From NCBI RefSeq assembly GCF_015471405.1, contig NZ_BLVZ01000018.1, positions 62,001-126,000 of the forward strand: DNA of 64,000 nucleotides, in the 5' to 3' direction. Made by a program: the position numbers and the translations under genes. The notes beneath the pieces are model-generated. The model ran no database searches and was not told the origin of the DNA. It saw only the letters and a program-made list of their open reading frames with translations. Shown piece after piece: positions 41,648 through 51,383 of this stretch (positions are counted from its first letter, which is position 1; each line of letters opens with the position of its first letter). This stretch comes from Pseudomonas cichorii. Lineage in GTDB: Bacteria; Pseudomonadota; Gammaproteobacteria; Pseudomonadales; Pseudomonadaceae.

Positions 41648-42670
41648 CTACCACCCACTCAAAACGATACGCCCATTGACCTGACGCGACTCCAGCAGCG
41701 CATGGGCTTCGCTCACTTGCTGAAACGGCAACACCCGGTCGATCAATGGCCGCACCTGACCGCTATGGATCAGCGCCAGCGCGACCCGCAGCTCTTCCAC
41801 AGTGGCACTGCCCGATCCCTGAACCTTGAGCCGCCGACCGATCAGCAAGCCTGGCGGAATCGGCACACTCCCCGGCTGGACATTACCGAGCACCACCACG
41901 CGACCGCCAAGGGTCATGCTGCGCAAGGTGTCTTCAAGGGTGTGCCCGAGGTTTTCCATCGCCACATCCACGCCGCGCTTGCCGGTCAGCTTCCAGACTT
42001 CGGCACTGTAGCTGCCGTCTGAAACCACCACTTCATGGGCACCCAGTTCGTGGAGAAAATCGCGCTTCGCGGCGCTGCCGGTCACGGCAATCACCCGCGC
42101 GCCCAGCGCTCGGGCCAACTGGATCTGATGCGCGCCCAGGCCACCACTGGCGCCGTTGATCAATACGGTCTCGCCCGGTTTGAGCGCCGCCTCGCCGTGC
42201 AATGCCCGCACGCTGGTAGCAATCGGGCAGGACGCCAGCGCCGCCAGGCTGTAATCCAGGCCGTCAGGCAATTCGATTGCAGAGATCGCCGGAATACGCA
42301 GGTATTGGGCGTAGGCACCTTCGGTATCCACCGACGGCAGGCCCAGCGCTCGACACAAATCCTGGCGCCCGCGCAGGCAATCGCGGCACTGGCCACAGAA
42401 ACGTCGCTGATAGACCACAACCCTTGAGCCGACCACCAGTTGCAGAACGCCCGCGCCGACCTCAACCACCTCGCCAGCCACTTCATGGCCCAGCACCACG
42501 CCGGTATGCGCCCCGGGAAGATGCCCGGCACGGTGCAGCAAATCGTGATGGCAGACGCCTGCAGCGTGAACCTTGACCAGTACTTCACCCGGACCGATCT
42601 GTGGCGTAGGCACCTCTTCGACTTGCAGTTGCTCAGGCCCGCCGAAGGCTTTCAGGACTATCGCTTTCAT
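41648..42670 (-). CDS. Zinc-dependent alcohol dehydrogenase
   Basis: A 340-residue MDR dehydrogenase with catalytic zinc ligands Cys40 and His62-Glu63, structural zinc Cys92, 95, 98 and 106, and nucleotide motif NGASGGLGAHQIQLA. It is the first gene of a two-gene minus-strand operon with the CoA ligase. It is divergent from the enoyl-CoA hydratase across a spacer with a 39-bp composite palindrome. It would oxidise an alcohol to an aldehyde, or the reverse, in the same pathway. Confidence 0.88.
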   Translation of the reverse strand: MKAIVLKAFGGPEQLQVEEVPTPQIGPGEVLVKVHAAGVCHHDLLHRAGHLPGAHTGVVLGHEVAGEVVEVGAGVLQLVVGSRVVVYQRRFCGQCRDCLRGRQDLCRALGLPSVDTEGAYAQYLRIPAISAIELPDGLDYSLAALASCPIATSVRALHGEAALKPGETVLINGASGGLGAHQIQLARALGARVIAVTGSAAKRDFLHELGAHEVVVSDGSYSAEVWKLTGKRGVDVAMENLGHTLEDTLRSMTLGGRVVVLGNVQPGSVPIPPGLLIGRRLKVQGSGSATVEELRVALALIHSGQVRPLIDRVLPFQQVSEAHALLESRQVNGRIVLSGW

Positions 42671-42701
42671 TTTTTATAACCATTAGTGACCCACTAAGAA
42701 T

Positions 42702-42740
42702 ATGTTCATATAACAAACATGTTGTTTGCATTATGAACAT
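42702..42740. promoter_or_regulatory. 39-bp composite palindrome, candidate operator between divergent operons
   Basis: Nested perfect arms share one centre (42721): outer ATGTTCATA with TATGAACAT and inner CAAACA with TGTTTG, with three unpaired bases between the levels and TGT in the middle. The site starts 32 bp from the dehydrogenase start and ends 78 bp before the hydratase start. IclR-type or two-dimer binding is likely. Confidence 0.65.
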
Positions 42741-42817
42741 CAATTAAGTTTTCCTCACTTTGGCGCGGACCTCAAGAGGCAATGCGTCTTTCTTTCACAC
42801 TCAGCGAAATCGAAGTC

Positions 42818-43519
42818 ATGACAGTCGAGTATCAACACCTTGGGGAAGGCGTTCTGCAGGTCACTCTCAACCGCCCCGAGCGTCTGAACGCCCTGGACAG
42901 CCAGGCCAAACGCGAACTGGGCGAAATCTGGCAGCGCGCCGGGGACGATCAGGCCGTACGCGCAATCGTTCTGCGCGGCGCTGGCGAGCGAGCGTTCTGC
43001 GCAGGCTCCGACCTCAAGGAAATCGAAGCCACTGGCGAAGCCGTGAGCAGCGAATTGCTCGCCCGCGCCCTGCCCGGCGTCGGCTTCGACCTGAACAAGC
43101 CGGTGATTGTCGCACTGCACGGCCACACTCTGGGCCTGGGCATCAGCCTGGCGATTCATTGCGACTTTCGCATTGCCCGACATGACACTCGTTTCAGCTT
43201 TCCGGAAGTGCAGCACGGCATGTTGTCGGGGTTCAGCGCTATCACTCTGCCGGGGCTGATCGGTGAAGCCGCCGCGCTGGACATCATGCTCAGCGCCCGC
43301 CCGTTCGATGCCTCCCAGGCACTGGCCATGGGGCTGGTCAACCAGCTTGCGGACGATGCCCATGCCAGCGCGCTGGAACTGGCCTCACGCCTGGCGGCTC
43401 ATTCGCCCAAGGCGGTGGAATGGACCAAGACCCTGCTGCTGGCCCAGAGAAAGGCCCGTCTCAAGCAACACATGGCGCTGGTCGATCAGGCCCGCCAGGA
43501 CGTCATGCTTTACCGATAA
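42818..43519 (+). CDS. Enoyl-CoA hydratase/isomerase
   Basis: A 233-residue crotonase-fold protein: LNRPERLNALDSQAKRELGE, the oxyanion-hole strands AGSDLKEIEATGE and HGHTLGLGISLAIHCDFRIA, and FPEVQHGMLSG. Family N-termini begin at MTVEYQHLGEG (ATG 42818); the ATG 36 bp earlier has AGAGG too close. Catalytic Glu positions vary, so hydratase, isomerase or hydrolase activity is open. It precedes TonB receptor 2 by 90 bp on the same strand. Confidence 0.83.
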   Translation: MTVEYQHLGEGVLQVTLNRPERLNALDSQAKRELGEIWQRAGDDQAVRAIVLRGAGERAFCAGSDLKEIEATGEAVSSELLARALPGVGFDLNKPVIVALHGHTLGLGISLAIHCDFRIARHDTRFSFPEVQHGMLSGFSAITLPGLIGEAAALDIMLSARPFDASQALAMGLVNQLADDAHASALELASRLAAHSPKAVEWTKTLLLAQRKARLKQHMALVDQARQDVMLYR

Positions 43520-43609
43520 CCACAATAACCAACACTTTTCGCCTCGCCAGTACTGTCAGGAACACCCACCACCAGGAATGGAAAGCGGCACCCGCATCGG
43601 AGCCTCACC

Positions 43610-46123
43610 ATGTCTCACCCCAACACTTTCCAGCCCAGGCTCAACCTGCTGACCGCAGCGACCCTCGGCCTTTGCGCCAACCAGTTGGCATTCGCCGCCG
43701 AAAGCACAATCGGCAGCACTGATACCGCTCTGCAGACTGTCGTTGTAACCGGTGCCCGCGATGAGGGCCGCACCGTGGCCAAGAGCCTGGCCCCAATCGA
43801 CGTGATCAGCGCCAACGACCTGGCACGCTCGGGCAAACAGAACCTGCGCGATGCCCTGGCCGCCAGCGTGCCGTCCTATACCAATGCCGCCGGTTTTACC
43901 GGCGGCACCGGGCTTTCGGTGAAGTCCGCAACGTTGCGTGGCCTGGGCGGTAACCACGTGCTGGTGCTGGTCAACGGCAAACGCCGCCACAACACCTCGC
44001 TGATCTTCGTGCAGACCGCTGCTACCTCCAGCGGCCAGTCACCCGCCGACCTGGACCTGATCCCGGTCAGCGCAGTGGACCATATCGAAGTGCTGCGTGA
44101 CGGTGCCGCTGCGCAATACGGCTCGGACGCCATCGCCGGGGTGATCAACATCATCCTCAAGACCAACCGTTCCGGCGGCAGCGCCAGCGCGCTGTACGGG
44201 CAATATAAAGAACGGGTCGGCGGCAAGGGCAACTTCGGCGCTCGTGGCCAGGGCCAGATCAATCAGGGTTTCGAGCTGCCCAATGACGGCTTCTTCAGCC
44301 TCAGCGCCGATATCGGCATTCAGGAAAGCTCCAACGTCGCGGGCGCAGTACCTGACCGCACCCGCATCTATTTCCCGCAGAACGGCAGTGCCGACCCACG
44401 GGAAACCAGCGAAAGCCGCTATCGCCAACAACTCGGCCAGCCTCGCTCACAAACCTATAACTTCGGCTACAACGCCGAGTTGCCGCTCAACGATGACGTC
44501 AGCCTCTACTCGTTCTCCACCCTCAGCCATCGCAACTCCACCAGTTGGGGGACTTACCGTACCGCCAACTCGCCGCAGAACATCGTCTCGGTATACCCGG
44601 ACGGTTTCTCGCCGCGCTTTGTGGTGGAAGAGGACGACTTCCAGACAGTGTTCGGCGCACGCCATGAAAACCTGCTCGGCTGGCGCTGGGACCTGAGCAC
44701 CAGCTATGGCCGCAACGATGCCAACACCCGCAACGAGCGTTCGCTGAACCCGTCGCTGGGCCCGGACAGCCCTCGCGACATGGATGGCGGCCATCTGATT
44801 GCCAGCCAGTGGACCAATAACCTGGACCTGACCCGTGGTTTCGATACCGGGCTGTTCGCCAAGCCCCTGAACGTTTCCACCGGGCTGGAATTCCGCCGCG
44901 ACGGCTTCGCCATCGAAGCGGGCGAATACGCTTCATACGCCGATGGCGGCTACATCTTCCCCGTCGGTCATCCATTGGCCGGGCAACGCCCGAACCCTGG
45001 CGCACCGGGGCTGGTCGGTTTCACGCCGCAGGATGCACACAACTATTCACGCACCAACACCGCTGGCTACATCGACCTCAGCCAAAGCCTGACCGAGCAA
45101 TGGGATGTCAGCCTGGCCGGACGTTTCGAGCATTACAGCGACTTTGGCGATACCGGCAGCGGCAAGTTCTCGACGCGCTATGCCTTTACGCCGCAGTTCG
45201 CAGTACGCGGCACCGTCAGCAACGGTTTCCGGGCGCCGTCGCTGCAACAACAGTATTACTCCTCGTCGCTCACCGCCTGGCGCACCAGCCCGCTGACCGG
45301 CCAACTGGAACAGGCAGTCACTCGCTATGTGACGGTGGATGATGCTGCCGGTCAGGCACTCGGCGCCAAGGAGCTGAAACCCGAACGTTCGATGAACTAC
45401 AGCCTGGGCTTTGTCGCCACGCCGACGGAAAACCTCAATGTGACAGTCGATCTGTATCAGATCGATATCAAGGACCGCATCCTGCAGACCAGCAACCTGC
45501 AAGGCACCGCAGTCTCCAACCTGCTGGCGGCCAATGGCCTGGACCCGAACCAGATCGTGTCCTACTTCGGCAACCTGGCCGACACCCGCACCCGTGGTAT
45601 CGACCTGGTGGCCGATTACCGCTATGACCTGGGTCGCTACGGCAAGACCAAATGGACTCTGCTGAGCAACCAGAGCCTGCAGACCATCGAGAAAATCAAG
45701 GAGCCCGAATCACTGGCCGGCACCGGCGTCAGCGCCGTGGGCCGTGATCGCCAGGGCAACCTGACCACGGCTTACCCGAAGAACGTCACGTCCCTGACCG
45801 CCGCCTGGCAACTGGGCGATTTCGACGTAACGCTCAAAGGCACCCGCTACTCGAAAGTCACCGGACGCAATCAGGTTTCCGCCAGCCGCGACGAGGAAAT
45901 CCGCCCGGCACTCATCACCGACCTGAGTTTGGGTTACTGGCTGAGCGATGCCATAAAAGTGACCGTCGGCGGCGAGAACATCTTTGATCGCAGGCCACAA
46001 CAGCTCAACGAAGAGGCCAAGCGTTTCTACTTCTTCCCCACCGACAACCCGACCTATAGCTGGTACTCGCCCTACGGACTGGAAGGTGCCTACTACTTCG
46101 CCAAACTTGACGTGAGCTGGTAA
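43610..46123 (+). CDS. TonB-dependent outer-membrane receptor 2
   Basis: An 837-residue receptor: signal peptide, plug with TonB-box region LQTVVVTGARDEGRTVAKSL, the plug phrase HIEVLRDGAAAQYGSDAIAGVINI, and a barrel ending in Trp (KLDVSW), the usual outer-membrane C-terminus. There is no STN domain. GGAG lies 7 bp before the start. It belongs to the long receptors associated with organic ligands rather than classical siderophore receptors. It ends 5 bp before the MFS gene, so outer- and inner-membrane uptake are in one operon. Confidence 0.9.
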   Translation: MSHPNTFQPRLNLLTAATLGLCANQLAFAAESTIGSTDTALQTVVVTGARDEGRTVAKSLAPIDVISANDLARSGKQNLRDALAASVPSYTNAAGFTGGTGLSVKSATLRGLGGNHVLVLVNGKRRHNTSLIFVQTAATSSGQSPADLDLIPVSAVDHIEVLRDGAAAQYGSDAIAGVINIILKTNRSGGSASALYGQYKERVGGKGNFGARGQGQINQGFELPNDGFFSLSADIGIQESSNVAGAVPDRTRIYFPQNGSADPRETSESRYRQQLGQPRSQTYNFGYNAELPLNDDVSLYSFSTLSHRNSTSWGTYRTANSPQNIVSVYPDGFSPRFVVEEDDFQTVFGARHENLLGWRWDLSTSYGRNDANTRNERSLNPSLGPDSPRDMDGGHLIASQWTNNLDLTRGFDTGLFAKPLNVSTGLEFRRDGFAIEAGEYASYADGGYIFPVGHPLAGQRPNPGAPGLVGFTPQDAHNYSRTNTAGYIDLSQSLTEQWDVSLAGRFEHYSDFGDTGSGKFSTRYAFTPQFAVRGTVSNGFRAPSLQQQYYSSSLTAWRTSPLTGQLEQAVTRYVTVDDAAGQALGAKELKPERSMNYSLGFVATPTENLNVTVDLYQIDIKDRILQTSNLQGTAVSNLLAANGLDPNQIVSYFGNLADTRTRGIDLVADYRYDLGRYGKTKWTLLSNQSLQTIEKIKEPESLAGTGVSAVGRDRQGNLTTAYPKNVTSLTAAWQLGDFDVTLKGTRYSKVTGRNQVSASRDEEIRPALITDLSLGYWLSDAIKVTVGGENIFDRRPQQLNEEAKRFYFFPTDNPTYSWYSPYGLEGAYYFAKLDVSW

Positions 46124-46128
46124 CACCC

Positions 46129-47475
46129 ATGAGCACTCCCGGCGCTTTACCCGCTAGCACACAACCTGCCACAGAAAACAATGAGGTGGTTTTCGACCAA
46201 CGCCTGTACCGCAAGCTGGCGTGGCGAATCATGCCGTTCCTGTTTCTGTGTTTTGTCCTGAACTGGCTGGACAGGGTCAACATCAGTTTTGCCCACCTGC
46301 AATTCAAGACCGACCTGAACATCAGCGACGCCACCTTCGGCATCATCGTCGGGGTGTTCTCCATCGGCTATCTGCTGTTCGAGATCCCCAGCAACCTGCT
46401 GCTGGAGAAGTTCGGCGCGAAGAAAACCATGACCCGGATCATGATCCTCTGGGGCCTGGTGACCATTGCCACCGCCTTCGCCCAGACGCCCGCGCAATTC
46501 TATGTGTTGCGCATACTGCTGGGCGCGGCCGAGGCCGGGTTCTTCCCTGGCGTGATCCTGTACCTGACCTACTGGTTTCCGGCCAGCCATCGGGCGCGGA
46601 TCACCTCGCGTTTCATCATGGCGATTGCCGTTTGCGGGATTATCGGCGGCCCGTTGTCGACCTGGATCATGAGCCACTTCGGTGGCCTTGGCGGCTTTAC
46701 CGGCTGGCAATGGCTGTTTGTCGTCACCGGCATTCCACCGGTGCTGGCCGGGCTGTTCGCCTGGTACTGGCTGGACGATAAACCGGCCAATGCAAAATGG
46801 TTGAGCAGCGCCGAAAAGCAGGCCATCGCCAACGCCCTTGCCCATGAACGCAAGCAGCGTCAGCCAAGCGGCCATCAGCGCTTCGTCGAGGCGTTGAAAG
46901 ACCGCAAGGTCTGGTTCATCACCCTGGCCTACTGCCTGACCATCATGTGTACCGGCAACGTCACCAATATCTGGGCGCCGTCGATCATCCGCGATTCGGG
47001 GGTCACCAACCTCGGGCATCTGGGACTGCTCTCGGCACTGCCCTATGTCGTCGGTGTGTGCATGATGCTCTGGGCCTGCCGCCATTCGGACCTGCATCAG
47101 GAACGTCGCTGGCACTTCGCACTGGGCGGGCTGACCGCCGCACTGGCGATGGCGATCCTGCCGCAAATGCTGTTCAGCCCATGGTCGGCGATTGCCGTAC
47201 TGACCGTGATGACCAGCGGCTATCTGGTGGCCACGTCGATTTTCTGGACCATCCCCACTTATTACCTGTCGGACGGTGCCAAGGCAGCCGGCCTGGCACT
47301 GGTCAACTGCTGCGGACAAGTCAGCAGCCTGCTGACGCCGATCATGATCGGCTCGATCAAGACCAACACAGGCAGTATCAGCCTGGCGCTCTACATAGTC
47401 GCAGCCCTGGTGGCCTGCGGCACCCTGATCCTTTTGCTCGGCGTTTCACGCCAGTCCTTGCGCGATGCAACCTGA
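46129..47475 (+). CDS. MFS transporter of the ACS type, coupled to TonB receptor 2
   Basis: A 448-residue, 12-helix MFS protein of the same family as 19318: NWLDRVNISFAHLQFK, GYLLFEIPSNLLLEKFGAKKTM, AAEAGFFPGVILYLTYWFP. It imports organic anions. The 5-bp gap from the receptor gene and 20-bp gap to the flavin monooxygenase-like gene show tight operon structure: entry, uptake, oxidation. Confidence 0.9.
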   Translation: MSTPGALPASTQPATENNEVVFDQRLYRKLAWRIMPFLFLCFVLNWLDRVNISFAHLQFKTDLNISDATFGIIVGVFSIGYLLFEIPSNLLLEKFGAKKTMTRIMILWGLVTIATAFAQTPAQFYVLRILLGAAEAGFFPGVILYLTYWFPASHRARITSRFIMAIAVCGIIGGPLSTWIMSHFGGLGGFTGWQWLFVVTGIPPVLAGLFAWYWLDDKPANAKWLSSAEKQAIANALAHERKQRQPSGHQRFVEALKDRKVWFITLAYCLTIMCTGNVTNIWAPSIIRDSGVTNLGHLGLLSALPYVVGVCMMLWACRHSDLHQERRWHFALGGLTAALAMAILPQMLFSPWSAIAVLTVMTSGYLVATSIFWTIPTYYLSDGAKAAGLALVNCCGQVSSLLTPIMIGSIKTNTGSISLALYIVAALVACGTLILLLGVSRQSLRDAT

Positions 47476-47495
47476 ACCCTTTTCGAGAGTTACAC

Positions 47496-48680
47496 ATGAC
47501 TGATTACCTGGCACTGGCCCATGAACTGGCCACCCACATCCAACCCGGCGCAGCGGAACGCGATGCCAACCGCACCCTGCCCTACGCCCAGCTCGACCTG
47601 ATCCGCGAGTCGGGGCTGGGGGCCGCTCGCGTGCCCACCGAACTGGGCGGCGGCGATATCAGCCAGTTGCAGGTGGCGCAGATCTTCATCGCCCTGGGCA
47701 AGGCCGACCCTTGCGTAGCCCAGGCACTGTTTCCGCATTTCGCCACCGTCGAACACCTGCGCCTGATCGCCAACCCCGAACAACAGCGCCGCTATCTCAG
47801 CGCCTTTGCCGACCGGCAATTATCCTCTGGCGCAGTCGCCGAGCGCAGCGGCACCTTTCGCGGCGAAATCCATACCCGCCTTGAGCGCCGTGGCGAACAG
47901 CTGATTCTCAATGGCAGCAAGTTCTACAGCACCGGCTGCCTGTTCGCCGATCTACTGAAGATCCAGGCGGTGGACGAGGAAGGCAACGCGCTTTACGTGA
48001 TCCTGCCCGCCAACACGCCAGGCATCACCATGCTCGATGACTGGGACGGCATGGGCCAGCGCAGCACCGCCAGCGGCAGCACCTTGCTGGAGAATGTCAT
48101 CGTGCAACCGGAACAGGTGATTCCTCTGGCCCAGTGGTATCAGCGGCGCAACTACGTCGGGGCCAGCGCGCAACTCATCCACTGCTCCATCGATATCGGC
48201 ATTGGCCTGGCGGCGCTGGACGACGCCGTACACTGGGCACGCAACGGTTCGCGCCCGGTTCGCGAAAGCGGTGTCGACAAAGCTCGTAACGATCCGTACA
48301 TCCTGCACACCATCGGCGACCTTTCGGCTGCGATCCATGGTGCCGAAGCGCTGGTTGAAAAGGCTGCGCTGAGTGTCGATCTCGCGGCCCGCACTCAATT
48401 GCAGGGCCTGCTGGCCGGCGAAGAACTGGACGCTCTGCTGGCGCGTTCCTCGATTGCCGTGGCCGAGGCCAAGATCGCCTCGACCCGCGCATCGCTGCAT
48501 GTCTGCGAGCGGCTGTACGAAGTGGGCGGTGCTGCCACCACGCAATCGAGATACAACTTCGATCGTCACTGGCGCAATGCCCGGACCCACACCACACACG
48601 ATGCCGTGGCCTACAAGTACAAGGCCATCGGTGATTACCTGCTCAACGGTAACTACCCGCCGATTGCCTTCACCTACTGA
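47496..48680 (+). CDS. DszC/SfnB-type flavin-dependent monooxygenase (acyl-CoA dehydrogenase fold)
   Basis: A 394-residue protein with the acyl-CoA dehydrogenase fold: YAQLDLIRESGLGAARVPTELGGGD, LNGSKFYSTGCLFAD, DDWDGMGQRSTASGS. This subset (SfnB, DszC and relatives) uses reduced FMN and oxygen to oxidise sulfur or nitrogen compounds and lacks the typical acyl-CoA catalytic Glu. The frame is open 549 bp upstream, but ATG 47496 with GAGAG is the true start, 20 bp after the MFS gene. It needs a flavin reductase, which is not adjacent. It could alternatively be a dehydrogenase. Confidence 0.82.
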   Translation: MTDYLALAHELATHIQPGAAERDANRTLPYAQLDLIRESGLGAARVPTELGGGDISQLQVAQIFIALGKADPCVAQALFPHFATVEHLRLIANPEQQRRYLSAFADRQLSSGAVAERSGTFRGEIHTRLERRGEQLILNGSKFYSTGCLFADLLKIQAVDEEGNALYVILPANTPGITMLDDWDGMGQRSTASGSTLLENVIVQPEQVIPLAQWYQRRNYVGASAQLIHCSIDIGIGLAALDDAVHWARNGSRPVRESGVDKARNDPYILHTIGDLSAAIHGAEALVEKAALSVDLAARTQLQGLLAGEELDALLARSSIAVAEAKIASTRASLHVCERLYEVGGAATTQSRYNFDRHWRNARTHTTHDAVAYKYKAIGDYLLNGNYPPIAFTY

Positions 48681-48695
48681 CAGAGCAGGTTTCCC

Positions 48696-50042
48696 ATGCA
48701 GCCGAATCGCAAGCCCTGTGCGCCCCTGATAGCAGGCGCCTCATTGTTGTTGACCTTGCTGTCGAGCCAGGTCCGGGCCGCTGAGCCGGCTGCCTGGGCT
48801 GATCTGGATGCGCAGATCGCCCGCGCCCTGCCCGGCGTGATCGAACTTCGCCATGGCATTCACCAACACCCGGAACTGGGCAACCGCGAATTCAACACCA
48901 GCAAACGCATTGCCCAAAGGCTGCGTGAGCTGGGTCTTGAGGTGCAGACCGGCATCGCCCATACCGGCGTGGTCGGCATACTTCGTGGCGGCAAGCCGGG
49001 ACCGGTGGTTGCAATCAGAGCCGAACTGGATGCCCTGCCGCTGATCGAGCAGACCGGCCTGCCCTACGCCTCGACCGTGCGCGTTCAGGACCAGAGCGGC
49101 GACTTTCGCACCCGTGGCAAGGAAGTCAGCGTAATGCATGCCTGCGGCCACGACGCTCATATGGCCATGGCCCTGGGCGTAGCCGAAGTACTTGCCGCCC
49201 ATCGCAGTGAACTGCCTGGCACCCTCAAGCTGATATTCCAGCCTGCCGAAGAAGGTCCGCCACTGGGCGAAAAAGGCGGTGCGCAATTGATGATCGAACA
49301 AGGTGTCCTGACCAACCCTGCACCTGCCGTGATCTTCGGCCTGCATGTCACTGCCGGCACTGCTGGCACCTTCACCCTGAGCCGTAACCGCACCACGGCG
49401 GCGGCCGATACCTTCGTCGCCCGTATCAAGGGCCGCCAGACCCACGCCGCATTCCCCTGGACCGGCATCGACCCGGTCCCCGTCGCCGCCCAGACCATCC
49501 TCGCCTGGCAGACCATTCCCAGCCGCCAGTCGAACCTGAGCCTGCTGCCCGCGCCGGTGATTTCGGTAGGCCGGATCGAAGCCGGAGACCGCCACAACAT
49601 CATCCCTGCCGAAGTGCGCCTGGAAGGCTCGATCCGCACCGTCAGCGACGAACAGCGCGAAGACGTGCTGATGCGCATGCGCCGAAGCGCAGAGAAAATC
49701 GCCGAAGCTTCCGGCGCCACGGCAGAGATCGACTACCTGCCGGGCAACTACCGCGCAGGCCACAACGACACCGCACTGGTCGACCGATTGCTGCCAGTGC
49801 TGCAAGAAGTCTCCACCACACCCGTAAAAATCGACAACGGCACCTACGGCGCCGACGACTTCGCCGAGTATGCACGGCAGATTCCGGGGATCTTCATGCG
49901 CATGGGCGTCACGCCACCAGCACTGGAAGGCAAAGCCGTCTGGCCGACTCATTCACCGGGGTTTACCGTGGATGATCCAAGCCTTGCCGTGGGGATTCGG
50001 GCGCTGAGCCGGATGACGTTGAGTTATATGGTGGGCGGATAA
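48696..50042 (+). CDS. Exported M20 amidohydrolase (IAA-amino-acid hydrolase type)
   Basis: A 448-residue M20D amidohydrolase with a Sec signal peptide (LIAGASLLLTLLSSQVRA). Metal ligands are in HACGHDAHMAMA and PAEEGPP, with the later THSPGFTVDD. It would cleave an amide between an acyl group and an amino acid, in the periplasm. The start is 15 bp after the monooxygenase stop, so it is in the same operon. Its last 19 bp overlap the end of the convergent MFS gene. Together with the CoA ligase/hydratase it suggests a conjugate with an acyl part. Confidence 0.88.
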   Translation: MQPNRKPCAPLIAGASLLLTLLSSQVRAAEPAAWADLDAQIARALPGVIELRHGIHQHPELGNREFNTSKRIAQRLRELGLEVQTGIAHTGVVGILRGGKPGPVVAIRAELDALPLIEQTGLPYASTVRVQDQSGDFRTRGKEVSVMHACGHDAHMAMALGVAEVLAAHRSELPGTLKLIFQPAEEGPPLGEKGGAQLMIEQGVLTNPAPAVIFGLHVTAGTAGTFTLSRNRTTAAADTFVARIKGRQTHAAFPWTGIDPVPVAAQTILAWQTIPSRQSNLSLLPAPVISVGRIEAGDRHNIIPAEVRLEGSIRTVSDEQREDVLMRMRRSAEKIAEASGATAEIDYLPGNYRAGHNDTALVDRLLPVLQEVSTTPVKIDNGTYGADDFAEYARQIPGIFMRMGVTPPALEGKAVWPTHSPGFTVDDPSLAVGIRALSRMTLSYMVGG

Positions 50043-51289
50043 TCTCCATCCGCTGTTGTGGTGGGCAACTTGCTGGCACCAAGTGTTTCAGGCACCGCCA
50101 CCCACAGCAGGACCAACGCTGCCGCAGCCACCGCAGCAAGGGTCAGAAACGCAGCGCTGTAACCGGCCTCCTGAACCACAAAGCCCGCCAGGCTGTTACT
50201 CAATGCCGCGCCAAGGCCAAAGACCGTCGAGAGCGCGCCAAGGCTGATATTGAAGTGCCCGGTGCCATAAGTGAGGTCTTTCACGATCACCGGAAACAGG
50301 GCACCGAAAATACCGGCGCCGATACCGTCCAGCAATTGCACGGCGACCAGCCAGTAAGGGTCGTCTGACAGGGTATAAAGCGCACCACGCAACGGCAGGA
50401 TCAGGAAGCCGATCAGCAGCAACGGTTTACGCCCCCACACATCGGCTTTGGCTCCCACCAGCAAGGCGGCAGGTACCATGACCAGTTGCGCGGCAACGAT
50501 GCAGGCTGACGTCAATGGCGTTGCCATCTGCAGATTGACCTGCGCCAGTTTCTGGCTCACCAGCGGCAGCATCGCGGCATTCGCCAGATGGAACAGCGCG
50601 CAGCAAATGCCGAACAGCAGCAATGGCCTGTTGGTGAGCAGCACGGAAAATCCCGAAGGCGGCTCAACGTGTCGCGCATCGCTTGTATCCAGGCCTCGGG
50701 CGAGGTCATGGTCAATGGCATCGGCCGAAACGAAGCTGATCGCAATCACACTGCCCAGCGCCATGACGGCCATCAGATAGAAGACTGCAACAGGCCCGAA
50801 CAGGTAGGCGAAACCGCCAGCCAACAAAGCCGCGCAGGCATTACCGGCATGGTTGAAGGTTTCGTTGCGCCCGGTACGGCGGGTGAAAGCACGAGGCCCA
50901 GTGATGCCCAGAGTAATCGCGGCAATGGCCGGGGCAAAGACCGATGCAGCCACGGCACTCAGGGCCTGGGTCAGTGCGACCAGAGTGAATGAAGTCACGA
51001 AAGGCAGCAGCAGACAACTGCCGGTTACCAGCAATGCCGCAACCGCAATGATCGTCCGCTTGCCGCGAGCACTATCGACCAGTGCTCCAGCAGGAGTCTG
51101 CGTGATCAGCCCGGCTATACCGGCAATCGTCATCACCACACCAATGCTGGCGGGCTCCCAATGATGAACAGCCAACAGGTAAATCGCCAGGTAAGGCCCA
51201 AGCCCGTCGCGTACGTCCGCAAGGAAGAAATTGAGGCTATCGAGGGAGAGATTGTTGCGGCGTTCAGAATGACTGGCCAAGGCTGGCAT
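50024..51289 (-). CDS. MFS transporter, drug/metabolite type
   Basis: A 421-residue MFS protein with 12 predicted helices, of a different family from the ACS transporters (FFLADVRDGLGPYLAIYLLAVHHWEP, LVDSARGKRTIIAVAALL, KADVWGRKPLLLIGFLILPLRGALY). It resembles MFS members that export metabolites or drugs. Start 51289 (MPALASHS) is preferred over an ATG 54 bp upstream, though the ribosome site is weak. It is convergent with and overlaps the amidohydrolase gene by 19 bp. It could export a pathway end product. Confidence 0.82.
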   Translation of the reverse strand: MPALASHSERRNNLSLDSLNFFLADVRDGLGPYLAIYLLAVHHWEPASIGVVMTIAGIAGLITQTPAGALVDSARGKRTIIAVAALLVTGSCLLLPFVTSFTLVALTQALSAVAASVFAPAIAAITLGITGPRAFTRRTGRNETFNHAGNACAALLAGGFAYLFGPVAVFYLMAVMALGSVIAISFVSADAIDHDLARGLDTSDARHVEPPSGFSVLLTNRPLLLFGICCALFHLANAAMLPLVSQKLAQVNLQMATPLTSACIVAAQLVMVPAALLVGAKADVWGRKPLLLIGFLILPLRGALYTLSDDPYWLVAVQLLDGIGAGIFGALFPVIVKDLTYGTGHFNISLGALSTVFGLGAALSNSLAGFVVQEAGYSAAFLTLAAVAAAALVLLWVAVPETLGASKLPTTTADGDYPPTI

Positions 51290-51383
51290 CTTCAATATTG
51301 GAGGTTTTGCGACATGACCAACCTCTGCGAGGTTAATGACCAATCGCCTCCGGTTTTAGTTTCATGAAACCTCTCAAGACTCG

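Noticed and set aside
46147..47319. A 390-codon minus-strand open frame
   Set aside because: It is a shadow of the MFS gene at 46129; the translation has no domain features and is Gln/Arg/Gly-biased.
46947..47495. Possible 183-residue N-terminal extension of the DszC-like gene
   Set aside because: It lies inside the MFS gene in another frame, and the internal ATG 47496 has a ribosome site and the expected family N-terminus.
48741..49952. A 403-codon minus-strand open frame
   Set aside because: It is a shadow of the M20 amidohydrolase, whose own frame holds the metal-binding motifs.
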